A stretch of DNA of 64,000 nucleotides from Sva-07 sp963717385 (GTDB lineage: Bacteria > Actinomycetota > Acidimicrobiia > Acidimicrobiales > Ilumatobacteraceae). The notes beneath the pieces were generated by a model. That model worked only from the letters and a program-made list of their open reading frames with translations, ran no database searches and had not been told where the DNA came from. Of the stretch, positions 9,173 through 18,133 are shown in pieces. Within the stretch, counting starts at the first letter, position 1, and each line of letters starts with the position of its first letter. The stretch spans positions 186,001 through 250,000 of the forward strand of contig CAVQWE010000005.1 of assembly GCA_963717385.1 (NCBI GenBank). The letters are read 5' to 3'. Both the position numbers and the translations under genes were made by a program.

Positions 9173-9850
9173 GTGATCGCCGTGCTGTGCGCCGCGTTCG
9201 CGCTGGTCGTCGCCGCGGCCGCCGTGCAACCCAGACGCAGCCGAGCCGACCTGGCCGCTTCGCCGTCGCCATCGCCATCGCGATTCGTTCGCATCACCGA
9301 CTTGCTCGATCGGCGGCGCGCCCGTCGACGACCTTCGCCGAGAGCTGTCGCTGCCTGGTGCGACGAGGTTTCCCGTCGCGTCCGTTCGGGCTCGTCGTTG
9401 CGAGAAGCCGTCACCGTTCCCCCACCCGACTCGGCGACGCGAGACGCGACCTCGGCACTCCGACTGGGCATCGACCGAGGGTTGTCGATCAGCGAATCGG
9501 TCGTCCGCGTCGAACCGAGCGGGCCTCATCTCGGCCTGGCACTCGACGTGATGGCCACGACGAGCCGAATCGGTGGACCATCGGCAGCCTCGATCGACCG
9601 GACCGCCGTGCTCCTGCGCCAGCGCGCCGCCGACCTCGACGAACGATCAGCACATGCCGCCCAGGCGCGTCTGTCGACCCATGTGATGACCGCGGTTCCG
9701 CTCGTCATGCTGGCCCTCCTCGTCGTCACCGATGACGACGTTCGCTCGACGACGACCTCGCCCATCGGAGCGACCTGCGTGGTCATCGGTCTCGCGCTCA
9801 ACATCGCCGGCTGGTGGTGGATGCGCCGCATCATCGGAGCCTCGTCGTGA
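9173..9850 (+). CDS. tadB: TadB-like pilus assembly membrane protein
   Basis: A 225-residue type II secretion F-domain protein. It has one N-terminal helix (VLCAAFALVVAAAAV), a basic cytoplasmic segment, the helical GspF/TadC core (SLREAVTVPP, ALRLGIDRGLS) and two C-terminal helices (VMTAVPLVMLALLVV and GLALNIAGWWW). It forms the inner-membrane platform with TadC. GTG 9173 overlaps the stop of a tiny leader frame (9146-9175). It is somewhat shorter than proteobacterial TadB, as usual in actinobacteria. Confidence 0.75.
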   Translation: MIAVLCAAFALVVAAAAVQPRRSRADLAASPSPSPSRFVRITDLLDRRRARRRPSPRAVAAWCDEVSRRVRSGSSLREAVTVPPPDSATRDATSALRLGIDRGLSISESVVRVEPSGPHLGLALDVMATTSRIGGPSAASIDRTAVLLRQRAADLDERSAHAAQARLSTHVMTAVPLVMLALLVVTDDDVRSTTTSPIGATCVVIGLALNIAGWWWMRRIIGASS

Positions 9851-10610
9851 TCGGCGCCGGCCTCGAAGCCATCACCGCCTACCCGACGGTCGGGCCTGCG
9901 TGCGCGGCGCTCGCCGCTGCGGTGGTCGGCGCCCGAGTGTGGCCGTCGGCGGCGAGTCCGACACGCACCGACCTGGCCGCTCCGGTCAGGAGATCGAGCA
10001 GTGGCGGCGGGCTCGCGAAGCGCCGCGCCACCGGTGCCGTCGATCGCGATCGCCATCGCCCTCGTCGCAGGGCCGGTTGCCGTCGGCGCGACCGGAGTGG
10101 CTGCACTGCTCGTGCGCGCACTCCGTCCGATCCGTGCTGCCCAGCGACGACGAACCGCGATCGAACGAGCGCTCCCCGATGCAATGGACCTGCTGGTGCT
10201 GAGCGTGCGAGCAGGCCTCACCCCATTCCAGGCCGTGAGCGATCTCGCGAGACCTCCGACGCCGCCGGTCGGCGAGGCGTTTGCCGAAGTGGTGCGGCGA
10301 ACCGAGCGGGGCCAGCCGTTCGCCGACGCGCTCGCAGCGCTCCCCGAGCACCTGGGCGCGCCAGGCCGGCGGGCTCGCCGATGTCATCGCCACCAGCGAC
10401 CGACATGGGCTCCCGCTCGGGCCGGTGCTCGACCAGCTCACCGCCGAGGTGCGCGCCACGCGACGGCGCCTCGACCAGGCCGATGCCCGAAAGCTGCCGG
10501 TTCGCTTGTCGTTCCCGCTCGTGGTGTGCACGTTGCCGTCATTCGTCCTCCTCGCGATCGCCCCAGCGGTGATCGCCGCGCTGTCGTCACTCGGCGGAAC
10601 CGCCTGGTGA
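9847..10610 (+). CDS. tadC: TadC-like pilus assembly membrane protein (two one-base frameshifts)
   Basis: GTG 9847 overlaps the TadB stop. Removing one G near 10009 and one near 10355 gives a 253-residue F-domain protein: an N-terminal helix (PACAALAAAVVGARVW), a second helix (SIAIAIALVAGPVAVGAT), the cytoplasmic core (DAMDLLVLSVRAGLTPFQAV and GGLADVIATSDRHGLPLG) and terminal helices (PLVVCTLPSFVLLAIAPAVI). It pairs with TadB in the platform. Both shift points fall in G-rich runs, as expected of sequence errors. Confidence 0.75.
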
Positions 10611-10657
10611 CCAACGAACCGATCATCCACACAACCGGACCACGAACGGGAGCAACC

Positions 10658-10909
10658 ATGCCCAACCACGTCACCCTCATGTTGTTCGTCCATGCCCACA
10701 CCGCACTGATCACCGCTGGCTGCGCCGACCGACTACGACCATCACGCGGCGGCGACCGCGGCCAGGCCACCACCGAATACGCACTCGTGCTCCTCGCTGC
10801 GGCACTGGTGGGCCTGATGGTCGTGGCCTGGGCGACAGCGGGCGGCGGCGCCCAGCGCATCAGCCGGCTGTTCAACTCGGTCATCGATGCGGTCATCGAC
10901 CGGGTCTGA
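10658..10909 (+). CDS. Flp/DUF4244-like prepilin
   Basis: An 83-residue protein with a leader ending in GDRG, then QATTEYALVLLAAALVGLMV. This is the class IV-b/Flp prepilin signature, with a G before the cleavage site, Glu at +5, Tyr at +6 and one hydrophobic helix. It would be cleaved by a TadV/CpaA peptidase, which is not in the window. The leader before the cleavage site is unusually long and partly hydrophobic. It is probably the major or minor pilin of this locus. Confidence 0.7.
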   Translation: MPNHVTLMLFVHAHTALITAGCADRLRPSRGGDRGQATTEYALVLLAAALVGLMVVAWATAGGGAQRISRLFNSVIDAVIDRV

Positions 10910-11277
10910 CCGAGCGTCACTCCGCTCGGACCACGGCCAGGCGTCGGTCGAGTTCGCCTTGGCCCTGCCGATCGTCGCCGTGATGGCGTTCGGTCTCGTG
11001 CTGGTCGGTGTGGCGGTGCGCAACGAGCTCGCCGTCGAACTCGCGGCGCGGCGAGGGCGCACGCGCCGCCGCGGTGTCTTCGAGCCCAGGCGCCGCTGCG
11101 GTTCGGGCGGCGACTCGCTCGGTCACGCTGCCCATCGAGGTGGCGACCAGCACCGATTCGAGCACCGTGACGGTCACGGTCACGTACGTCGACCCGGTCG
11201 ACGTCGCGATCATCGGGGCGTTGATCGGGCCGATCACCCACACTGCGTCCGCAACGATGGCGTTGGAGCCCCCGTAA
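10887..11277 (+). CDS. TadE-like pseudopilin (one-base frameshift)
   Basis: ATG 10887 overlaps the prepilin 3' end. After dropping one base at about 11049 the product is 129 residues. A short basic leader ends in SDHG, followed by QASVEFALALPIVAVMAFGL, the TadE signature (Glu at +5, Phe at +6). A beta-rich C-terminus (TVTVTVTYVDPVDVA) follows. TadE-like minor pilins are assembled with Flp pili. A TadF/TadG gene is not seen next to it. Confidence 0.7.
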
Positions 11278-11282
11278 CCTGA

Positions 11283-11612
11283 GTGACCGTGCAGGTCTCC
11301 ACCAGAGTCGCAAACGTCGGTGGTTCGGTCGTCGTCGCCGTCGATGGCATCGTCGACCTGTCATCGGTCGGCCGGCTCCACGACGACCTCGCTCGATGGG
11401 TCCGACAGCACCCGGGAGTCACGCTGATCGTCGATCTCGACGCCGTCGACGGGCTCGACGACGCCGGACTCGGAGTGCTCCTCGGTGCTGCTGCAGCGGC
11501 GAGGAGCACGGGCGGCGACCTCGAGGTCGTGTGCACCAGACCGGCGCTGCTGGCGCGGCTCGCCCAGACCCGCTTCGACCGCGCGGTCGACGTCCGCAGC
11601 ACGATCGCGTGA
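11283..11612 (+). CDS. STAS-domain protein (anti-sigma factor antagonist-like)
   Basis: A 109-residue single STAS domain: SVVVAVDGIVDLSSVGRL at the start and LIVDLDAVDGLDDAGLGVL at the position of the SpoIIAA phosphorylation loop. In canonical antagonists this loop reads D-S-S-G-L-G; here both serines are replaced (D-D-A-G-L-G), so regulation by serine phosphorylation as in SpoIIAA is unlikely. No RsbW-type kinase is nearby. The gene overlaps the photolyase start (GTGA). It could be a phospho-mimic or have a non-sigma role. Confidence 0.75.
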   Translation: MTVQVSTRVANVGGSVVVAVDGIVDLSSVGRLHDDLARWVRQHPGVTLIVDLDAVDGLDDAGLGVLLGAAAAARSTGGDLEVVCTRPALLARLAQTRFDRAVDVRSTIA

Positions 11613-13118
11613 CATCGGGCTCCGACCGCCGCACCACGGTCTGGGTGTTCGGCGACCAACTCAACCGATCGATCGGCGCACTCCGCGACGCCACCCCGAC
11701 GACGCATCGGGTGCTGGTCGTCGAGAGCGTGGCCAAGCTGGCTTCCAAGCGGTGGCATCGCCAGCGCGCCCACTTCGTGATCGCGTCGATGCGACGGTTC
11801 GTCGCTGGAGCTGCGCTCCGAAGGATTCGAAGTCGACCACCGACGAGCCGACTCACTCCGGTCCGGCTTGCGCGAACACGTCGACGAATTTGCTCCGGCG
11901 CAAGTCGTGGCAACCGAACCGGCGAGTTGGGGCGGGCTCGACATGCTGCGCGACCTCGGCGTCACCACCGTGGAGTCGAACCAGTTCCTGTGTCACTACG
12001 ACGACTTCGCCGAGTGGGCAGGCGGGCGCAAACAACTGAAGATGGAGGACTTCTACCGCTGGCAACGCCGTCGGCTCGGCTACCTGATGGACGGCGACGA
12101 GCCGGTGACCGGTCGCTGGAACTACGACGACGAGAACCGTGAACGGCCGCCGAAGACGGGCAACCCATGGGCCGCGCCGCAGCAGTCGCGTCTCGACGAC
12201 ATCGACCGTGCCGTGCTCGACGACCTCCCCGACACCTGCTGGGGAGCCGAACCCGACGGTACGTGGGCCACGTCGCGCCGTGCTGCGCTCGCACGGCTGC
12301 GCCACTTCGTCGACGAGGTGCTCCCGATGTTCGGTCCGCACGAAGATGCGATGGTCGAGCGGTCGTGGCATCTCGCCCATTCGGTGCTGTCGCCGTACCT
12401 CAACATCGGGCTGCTGCTGCCCGGCGAAGTGTGCGACGCCGTACAGGACGCCTACGACGAGGGACGGGTGCCGATCGCGTCGGCCGAGGGCTTCATCCGC
12501 CAGGTGATCGGATGGCGCGAATACGTCTGGGGCGTGTACTGGCTGTGGATGCCCGAGTACCGAAATCGCAACGTTCTCGGCGCCGATCGTGCGGTGCCGC
12601 CGGTGTTCCGTGGCGAGGCAACCACCGACATGAACTGTGTGAGCAACTGCATGTCGACACTGCACGACCACGCGTACAACCATCACATCCAACGGCTGAT
12701 GGTGCTCGGCAACCTGGCAATGCTGCACGGCGTCGACCCGTGGGAGATGACCGAATGGATGTGGTCGAGCTTCATCGACGGCGCCGAGTGGGTGATGTTG
12801 CCGAACGTGATCGGGATGAGCCAATGGGCCGATGGCGGGATGATGGCCACCAAGCCGTACGCCGCTGGCGGCAACTACATCGACAAGATGAGCGACTACT
12901 GCACGTCGTGTCGGTACGACCGCAAGCAACGGGTCGGCGACGATGCCTGCCCCTTCACCACGCTGTACTGGGATTTCCTCGCCCGGCACCACGACCTGCT
13001 CGTGAAGAACCCGCGAGTGGCCCGCCAGGTTCGGGCATCCGAGCAGCTCTCCGATCTTTCCGCCGTGCGCGAGCGGGCCGTCGAGGTGCGACGCCGACTC
13101 GACGACGGCACGCTGTGA
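11609..13118 (+). CDS. FeS-type photolyase/cryptochrome (FeS-BCP family, one-base frameshift)
   Basis: After dropping one base at about 11807 the product is 502 residues, the length of prokaryotic (6-4) photolyases of the PhrB/FeS-BCP group. The N-terminal Rossmann part begins VWVFGDQLNRSIGAL. Candidate cluster cysteines are in NCVSNCMSTLHDH and DYCTSCRYDRK followed by DACPF, matching the four-Cys [4Fe-4S] pattern of this family. The FAD-binding helical domain includes GWREYVWGVYW. It probably repairs UV photoproducts, fitting the pigment cluster later in the window. Confidence 0.85.
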
Positions 13119-13506
13119 CCGTGACACACGACGAACCGAGCAGACCGCCAGCGACGCACCGATCTTCCACCTCGCACTCCCCGACGACTGGGCTGCGGCG
13201 TTCGAGACCGGCGAGTACACGATGTCGACTCGTGGTGTCACGCTCGAACAAGAGGGCTTCATCCACTGCTCGACCCGCGAACAGATGCAGGACACCGCGA
13301 ACCGGTTCTACGGCGATCTCGATCAGCTCGTGGTGTTGACCATCGACGCGCTGTTGGTGCCCTCGCCAATCGTGTTCGAACCACCGGCACCGGACATGGA
13401 CGTGCTGTTTCCGCACATCTACGGCCCCCTGCCGATCGCCGCGGTCAACATTGCCTCGCCCTGGACCCGCTCACCAGGCAGCGACTGGTCGCTCGACAAC
13501 GCCTGA
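13115..13506 (+). CDS. DUF952 family protein (probable one-base frameshift at N-terminus)
   Basis: The recognisable body begins IFHLALPDDWAAAFETGEYT and continues GVTLEQEGFIHCSTREQM, the DUF952 hallmark with its FIHCS motif. No start codon precedes it in frame. GTG 13115, overlapping the photolyase stop, reads into it if one base is missing near 13142, giving about 130 residues. The only clear in-frame ATG is 13222, which would remove the first strand. Function unknown. Confidence 0.65.
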
Positions 13507-13511
13507 CGTCG

Positions 13512-14024
13512 TCACCAGTGGCTGGTGCCGGGGGCGCCCTTGAACGGGCCGGTCACGTTGGCGGTGACCCAGCCGCCGTAGAAGCTGCCCTCGTTGCTGG
13601 TGACCCGTTCGTCGTCGATCCAGCACTCGTCGGCCTTCTGGGCGTAGAACGCCCAGTGGCCGCGGATCTCGTCGTTCGACGACGTCGGCGACGGGTAGGT
13701 CCAACACGCATCGACGACGCGTTCGTCGCCGACGACGATGTCGGCGTACTCGGCGACGCCTTTCCACTCACAGAACGTGCGCCGGTCGGACATCACCAAC
13801 CGATCGAAGGCCACGAATTCGGCGGCCACGTAGTACGCCGGTGGCTGACTCGTCTCGAGGATGCGGATCGCGTGCGGTGCGTCGACGATCGTCGACCCGG
13901 CATGGATCACACGGACCCGCCAGTCGACGCGCTCGAGACGTGGCGGGCGCGGGAAGTCCCACACCGATTCGATGGGCTTGCCGTTCGCTGCGATCTCCAC
14001 ACGTACACGATGTGTCCGACACAT
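13512..14024 (-). CDS. DUF427 family protein
   Basis: About 170 residues from ATG 14024, or 162 from GTG 14000. DUF427 is a small beta-tent domain; the signature VWDFPRPPRLE opens the fold and repeated tent motifs are visible (RTFCEWKGVAEYADI and DECWIDDERV). The role is unknown. The first codons from ATG 14024 are encoded by a perfect inverted repeat (14001-14033), so GTG 14000, just outside it, is the better start. It converges on the DUF952 gene with a 5-bp gap. Confidence 0.7.
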   Translation of the reverse strand: MCRTHRVRVEIAANGKPIESVWDFPRPPRLERVDWRVRVIHAGSTIVDAPHAIRILETSQPPAYYVAAEFVAFDRLVMSDRRTFCEWKGVAEYADIVVGDERVVDACWTYPSPTSSNDEIRGHWAFYAQKADECWIDDERVTSNEGSFYGGWVTANVTGPFKGAPGTSHW

Positions 14025-14033
14025 CGTGTACGT
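14001..14033. terminator. perfect inverted repeat after rsgA
   Basis: Sixteen-base arms ACGTACACGATGTGTC (14001-14016) and GACACATCGTGTACGT (14018-14033) with a one-base centre. It starts 10 nt after the rsgA stop, consistent with an intrinsic terminator lacking a U-tract, as is common in actinobacteria. It also lies directly upstream of GTG 14000 of the DUF427 gene, so it could instead be an operator. Confidence 0.6.
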
Positions 14034-14043
14034 CGAATCGTGC

Positions 14044-15117
14044 TCAGAGATCGTCGAGGTCGTCGAACTCGGACTCCTCCGGCGGGCGGGTACGCCCGCC
14101 GACACGCTTGTCGGCCGCCTTCTCGTGCTCGCGTTGTTCCTCCTCGAGCGCTGCCTCCTCCTCGATCAGCCGATCGAGGCTGTGCAGGCGGATGGGGTCG
14201 AGGTCGCCAGCAGCGATCGCTGCCTGCACTGCACAACCTGGCTCCTGGTCGTGTTTGCAATCGCGGAAGCGGCAGTGGTCCATCAAGTCGAACACGTCGG
14301 CGAACGCCCGCTCGATGCCGTTGCCCGACAACCACAGGCTGAGCGCCCGCACGCCCGGCGTGTCGATGAGCCATCCTTCGCCGGGCAACGGCACGAGTTC
14401 GGCAGCAACCGTGGTGTGGCGGCCACGCTGATCGCCTTCGCGCACCTCGAACGTGGCCTGGCGCTCGCTGCCGATCAGCGCGTTGACGATGGTCGACTTG
14501 CCGACACCGCTCGCGCCCAGGAACGTCAAGGTGCGATTGCCCGCTGCGTAGGCGCCGATCGCGTCGAGTCCATTCGATGTCTTGCCGCTGGCGAGCAACA
14601 CCGGCACGCCAAGCGCCACATCGACGAGCGCTTGTCGACCCGGCTCAGGATCGTCGACCAGGTCGGTCTTGGTGAGCACCACCACCGGCTCGGCCCCGGA
14701 GTCGAACGCCAACACCAACTCACGTTCGAGCCGACGCGGACTCGGCGGGGAGCCGAGGGCATGCACCAAGAACACCACGTCGATGTTGGCTGCCAATGTG
14801 TGCGACACGGCCCGCATCCCGTCGAACGACGCCCGGCGGGTGAACGCCGAACGACGTTCGAGCACATGCTCGACCCGCTCGCCGTCGTCGGAGGCGATCA
14901 CCCAGTCGCCAACGGCGACATCGGCGCCGATGTTGCGCACACGAAGCGGCTCGGCGTGGCCTCGGGCCTGGTCGATCGAACGCACCACGGTGCTCCAACC
15001 GCGATCCAATCGCGACACCCGCCCCGGCTCTCCGGGCCGTCCGAGTTCGGCCCACGCATCGTCGAAGTCGTCAGCCCATCCGAGTGCCGAATCGGGCTCG
15101 TGGGTGCGGTGCGACAT
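14044..15117 (-). CDS. rsgA: ribosome small-subunit-dependent GTPase A
   Basis: RsgA is a circularly permuted GTPase that matures the 30S subunit. The G motifs occur in permuted order: VVLTKTDLVD (G4), LASGKT (G5), GASGVGKST (G1), then RGRHTT (G2) and DTPGVR (G3). The C-terminal zinc knuckle is DHCRFRDCKHDQEPGC. The start is set at ATG 15117 (MSHRTHEPD), giving 357 residues; the frame is open further upstream but that part has no family match. The tail is rich in Glu/Asp. It is divergent from topA. Confidence 0.92.
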   Translation of the reverse strand: MSHRTHEPDSALGWADDFDDAWAELGRPGEPGRVSRLDRGWSTVVRSIDQARGHAEPLRVRNIGADVAVGDWVIASDDGERVEHVLERRSAFTRRASFDGMRAVSHTLAANIDVVFLVHALGSPPSPRRLERELVLAFDSGAEPVVVLTKTDLVDDPEPGRQALVDVALGVPVLLASGKTSNGLDAIGAYAAGNRTLTFLGASGVGKSTIVNALIGSERQATFEVREGDQRGRHTTVAAELVPLPGEGWLIDTPGVRALSLWLSGNGIERAFADVFDLMDHCRFRDCKHDQEPGCAVQAAIAAGDLDPIRLHSLDRLIEEEAALEEEQREHEKAADKRVGGRTRPPEESEFDDLDDL

Positions 15118-15195
15118 CGTGCACGAACCGTACCCGCGATGCGGTTTCGCTGGTTCCCTTGGCACACTCACCACGGGCGCGTCGTCATCGTCACC

Positions 15196-15225
15196 TTGAC
15201 AAGCGGCCGTCCGATCACGTAGCGA
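15196..15225 (+). promoter_or_regulatory. sigma70-type promoter for topA
   Basis: TTGACA (15196-15201), an 18-bp spacer and TAGCGA (15220-15225) lie 30 bp before ATG 15256, leaving room for the ribosome site CGAAAGG. Identified by eye. Confidence 0.45.
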
Positions 15226-15255
15226 ACACACTGCAAGTCACTCCGAAAGGCATTG

Positions 15256-18000
15256 ATGTCCAAACCCCTCGTCGTCGTCGAATCGCCCGCCAAGGCGAAG
15301 ACGCTGTCGAAATTCCTCGGCAGCGACTACGACGTGCGCGCCTCCGTCGGCCACGTGTCCGACCTGCCGAGCAAGGGCTTGAACATCGACGTCGACAACG
15401 GATTCAAGCCCACCTACGAACTCACCGAGCGGGGCAAGACCGTCGTCAAGGATCTCAAGGCCGCACTGAAGGACGCCTCGGAGCTCTATCTCGCAACCGA
15501 TGAAGACCGCGAGGGCGAAGCGATCTCGTGGCACCTGATCGAGTACCTGAAGCCGAAGGTGCCGGTGAAGCGGATGGTGTTCCACGAGATCACCAAGGCC
15601 GCCGTCGACCATGCGGTCAACAACCCCCGCGACCTCGACTACGGGTTGGTCGACGCCGCCGAGACCCGGCGCATCCTCGACCGCCTCTATGGCTACGAGG
15701 TCAGCCCGGTGTTGTGGCGGCGCGTCAACCGGGGCCTGTCGGCCGGCCGGGTGCAGAGCCCGTCGGTGCGCTTGATCGTCGAACGCGAACGCGAACGCAT
15801 GGCGTATGTCACCGCCGACTACTGGGACATCGATCTCGGCACGGCCACCAAGCCGGCGTTCGGCGCGAAGCTCGTATCGGTTGCCGGCGACCGCGTGGCG
15901 ACCGGCAAGGACTTCGATGCCAAGGGCCAGGTGTCGGCCAAGACGGTCGCACTCGACGAAGCCCGTGCCCGCGGCCTGGCCGACGGTCTCGTCGATGCCA
16001 CCTTCACCGTTCGCTCGGTCGAGGAGAAGCCGTACCGGTCGTCGCCGAAGGCACCGTTCATGACCTCGACGTTGCAGCAGGAGGGCGGCCGCAAGTTGCG
16101 CCTGTCGTCGTCGCAGGTGATGCGTGTCGCTCAGGGCCTGTACGAGCGGGGCTTCATCACCTACATGCGTACCGACAACGTCGTGTTGTCCGACGAGGCG
16201 ATGCAGGCAACCCGGGCTGCGGTCACCAGCGAGTACGGCGCCAACTATCTCAATGCGGCCCCGAAGCAGTACTCGTCGAAGGTCAAGAACGCGCAGGAGG
16301 CACACGAGGCGATCCGGCCGACCACGCCGTACCGATCGCCACAGAGTCTCGGATCCGAACTCAACAGCCAGGAACTCGCGTTGTACCGCCTGGTCTGGCA
16401 GCGCACGCTCGCATCGCAGATGGCCGACGCAACGGGTGTCACCGTCAGCGTACGACTGGCGGCGAACTCGGCTGATCGCTCCACCGGCGAACTCACCGAC
16501 TGCGAGTTTGCTGCGTCGGGCACCACGATCACGTTCCCCGGCTACCGCGCCGTGTACGTCGCTTCCAAAGAGGAGACCGGCGACGATGCCGCCGAGAACG
16601 AAGCGCTCCTACCGGCGCTCTCGCAGGGCGACGAGGTACCGATCGCGTCGATCGAGCCGAACGGTCACAGCACGTCCCCGCCGGCTCGCTACACCGAGGC
16701 GTCGCTGGTCAAACGGCTCGAAGAGCTCGGCATCGGCCGCCCATCGACGTGGGCATCGATCATCCAGACGGTCCAAGATCGCGGGTACGTGTGGAAGAAG
16801 GGCCAAGCGTTGGTTCCGACGTGGACCGCCTTCGCCGTGATCCGTCTGCTCGAAGAACACTTCGACTCGTTGGTCGACTACGACTTCACCGCCTCGATCG
16901 ACCACGACCTCGACGAGATCGCCAACGGCCGACGTTCCAAGGAGAAGTGGCTCCAGCGCTTCTACTTCGGCGACACCGGTGACGGTGAGACCGAACCGAT
17001 CTCGGCCGAAGCCGGATTCGGCGACGACGCACTGCGCGGTTTGAAGCGATTGGTCGAAGAGAACCTCGACGAGATCGACGCGGCTGAGATCAACACGTTC
17101 CCGCTCGGCCTCGACGCCGACGGCGTGATGATCGTCGCCAAGCCCGGCAAGTACGGCCCGTACGTGAAGCGCGGTGAGGACACCGCCAGCGTGCCCGACG
17201 ATCTGACCCCCGACGAGTTGACCGTTGCCAAGGCAATCGAGTTGCTCGCTGCGCCGAAGTCGGACGAGCCGATCGGCGAACTCGACGGGTACCCGGTGTA
17301 CGCGAAGAACGGTCGCTACGGCCCGTACGTGCAGTGGGGCGATCACGACGATCCTCCTCCCGGGTTCGAGAAGCCGAAGATGTCGAGCCTGTTCAAGACG
17401 ATGATCCTCGAACGGATCACGATGGACGAGGCCGAGGCACTCCTGCAGTTGCCGCGCCACCTCGGCGACGACCCATCCGACGGCGTCGCGATCATGGCCA
17501 ACAACGGCCGCTACGGACCGTATGTCCAAAAGGAGAAGGACTACCGCAACATCGACTCCGAGGACCAACTGTTGCAGATCACCCTCGCTGAGGCGCTGGA
17601 GATCTTCAGCCAGCCCAAGGTGTACAAGCGCGGTGGCTCGAACATGGCCGCCAAGGGTCCGCTCAAGGAGTTCGGCACCGACCCGGTGAGCGAGCGCGCG
17701 GTCGTGGCCAAGGACGGCAAGTTCGGTGTGTACGTCACCGACGGCGAGACCAACGCGTCGCTCGGCAAGGGCGACCGGCTCGAGGAAGTGAGCCCCGAGC
17801 GCGCCTACGAACTGCTGGCCATCCGCCGTGAGGCGATCATCGCCAAGGGCGGCCCGACCAAGAAGAAGCGTGCAGCGAAGAAGAAGGCGCCCGCCAAGAA
17901 GAAGGCTGCGGCGAAGAAGGCCGCTGCCAAGAAGAAGGCCCCCGCCAAACAGGCCGCTGCGAAGAAGTCGCCGCCGGTGATCACCGACATGAACGGCTGA
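15256..18000 (+). CDS. topA: DNA topoisomerase I
   Basis: A 914-residue type IA topoisomerase that relaxes negative supercoils. The Toprim domain starts at residue 4 (VVVESPAKAKTLSKF) with Asp-x-Asp in LATDEDREGE. The catalytic tyrosine is in FITYMRTDN. Four C-terminal repeats are visible (KYGPYVKRGE, RYGPYVQWGD, RYGPYVQKEK, KFGVYVTDGE). The tail is a lysine/alanine-rich stretch (residues about 870-905), typical of actinobacterial TopA and needed for processivity. ATG 15256 is preferred over TTG 15253 because of the ribosome site. Intact reading frame. Confidence 0.97.
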   Translation: MSKPLVVVESPAKAKTLSKFLGSDYDVRASVGHVSDLPSKGLNIDVDNGFKPTYELTERGKTVVKDLKAALKDASELYLATDEDREGEAISWHLIEYLKPKVPVKRMVFHEITKAAVDHAVNNPRDLDYGLVDAAETRRILDRLYGYEVSPVLWRRVNRGLSAGRVQSPSVRLIVERERERMAYVTADYWDIDLGTATKPAFGAKLVSVAGDRVATGKDFDAKGQVSAKTVALDEARARGLADGLVDATFTVRSVEEKPYRSSPKAPFMTSTLQQEGGRKLRLSSSQVMRVAQGLYERGFITYMRTDNVVLSDEAMQATRAAVTSEYGANYLNAAPKQYSSKVKNAQEAHEAIRPTTPYRSPQSLGSELNSQELALYRLVWQRTLASQMADATGVTVSVRLAANSADRSTGELTDCEFAASGTTITFPGYRAVYVASKEETGDDAAENEALLPALSQGDEVPIASIEPNGHSTSPPARYTEASLVKRLEELGIGRPSTWASIIQTVQDRGYVWKKGQALVPTWTAFAVIRLLEEHFDSLVDYDFTASIDHDLDEIANGRRSKEKWLQRFYFGDTGDGETEPISAEAGFGDDALRGLKRLVEENLDEIDAAEINTFPLGLDADGVMIVAKPGKYGPYVKRGEDTASVPDDLTPDELTVAKAIELLAAPKSDEPIGELDGYPVYAKNGRYGPYVQWGDHDDPPPGFEKPKMSSLFKTMILERITMDEAEALLQLPRHLGDDPSDGVAIMANNGRYGPYVQKEKDYRNIDSEDQLLQITLAEALEIFSQPKVYKRGGSNMAAKGPLKEFGTDPVSERAVVAKDGKFGVYVTDGETNASLGKGDRLEEVSPERAYELLAIRREAIIAKGGPTKKKRAAKKKAPAKKKAAAKKAAAKKKAPAKQAAAKKSPPVITDMNG

Positions 18001-18005
18001 GCACC

Positions 18006-18054
18006 CGAGCGATGAGCCTTCGCGCGGCCAGGTCGCGCGCACACTCATCGCTCG
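18006..18054 (+). terminator. topA terminator hairpin
   Basis: CGAGCGATGAG (18006-18016) pairs with CTCATCGCTCG (18044-18054), and an inner stem CGCGCG/CGCGCG (18021-18026/18034-18039) closes the loop. It starts 5 nt after the topA stop. No U-tract. Confidence 0.7.
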
Positions 18055-18081
18055 CGGCTGTTGCATCGTGATACGACTGAT

Positions 18082-18099
18082 TGTTAGGGTTGCCTAACA
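18082..18099 (+). promoter_or_regulatory. IdeR/DtxR-like iron box upstream of the iron permease
   Basis: TGTTAGGGTTGCCTAACA is an inverted repeat (TGTTAGG/CCTAACA, 4-nt spacer). The stretch TTAGGGTTGCCTAAC matches the actinobacterial IdeR/DtxR consensus TTAGGTTAGCCTAACCTAA at 13 of its 15 bases. It lies 35 bp before the permease start. IdeR with Fe(II) would repress the gene when iron is plentiful. Confidence 0.65.
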
Positions 18100-18133
18100 G
18101 TCGCCTGCTCGCCATTCCGCATCGGAGATCTTC

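Noticed and set aside
9146..9175. Nine-codon frame between tadA and tadB
   Set aside because: It only bridges overlapping stop and start codons (ATGA and GTGA); there is no evidence that it is a functional peptide.
18006..18054. Riboswitch upstream of the iron permease
   Set aside because: The stem begins 5 nt after topA and lies upstream of the iron box and promoter region, so it is best read as the topA terminator.
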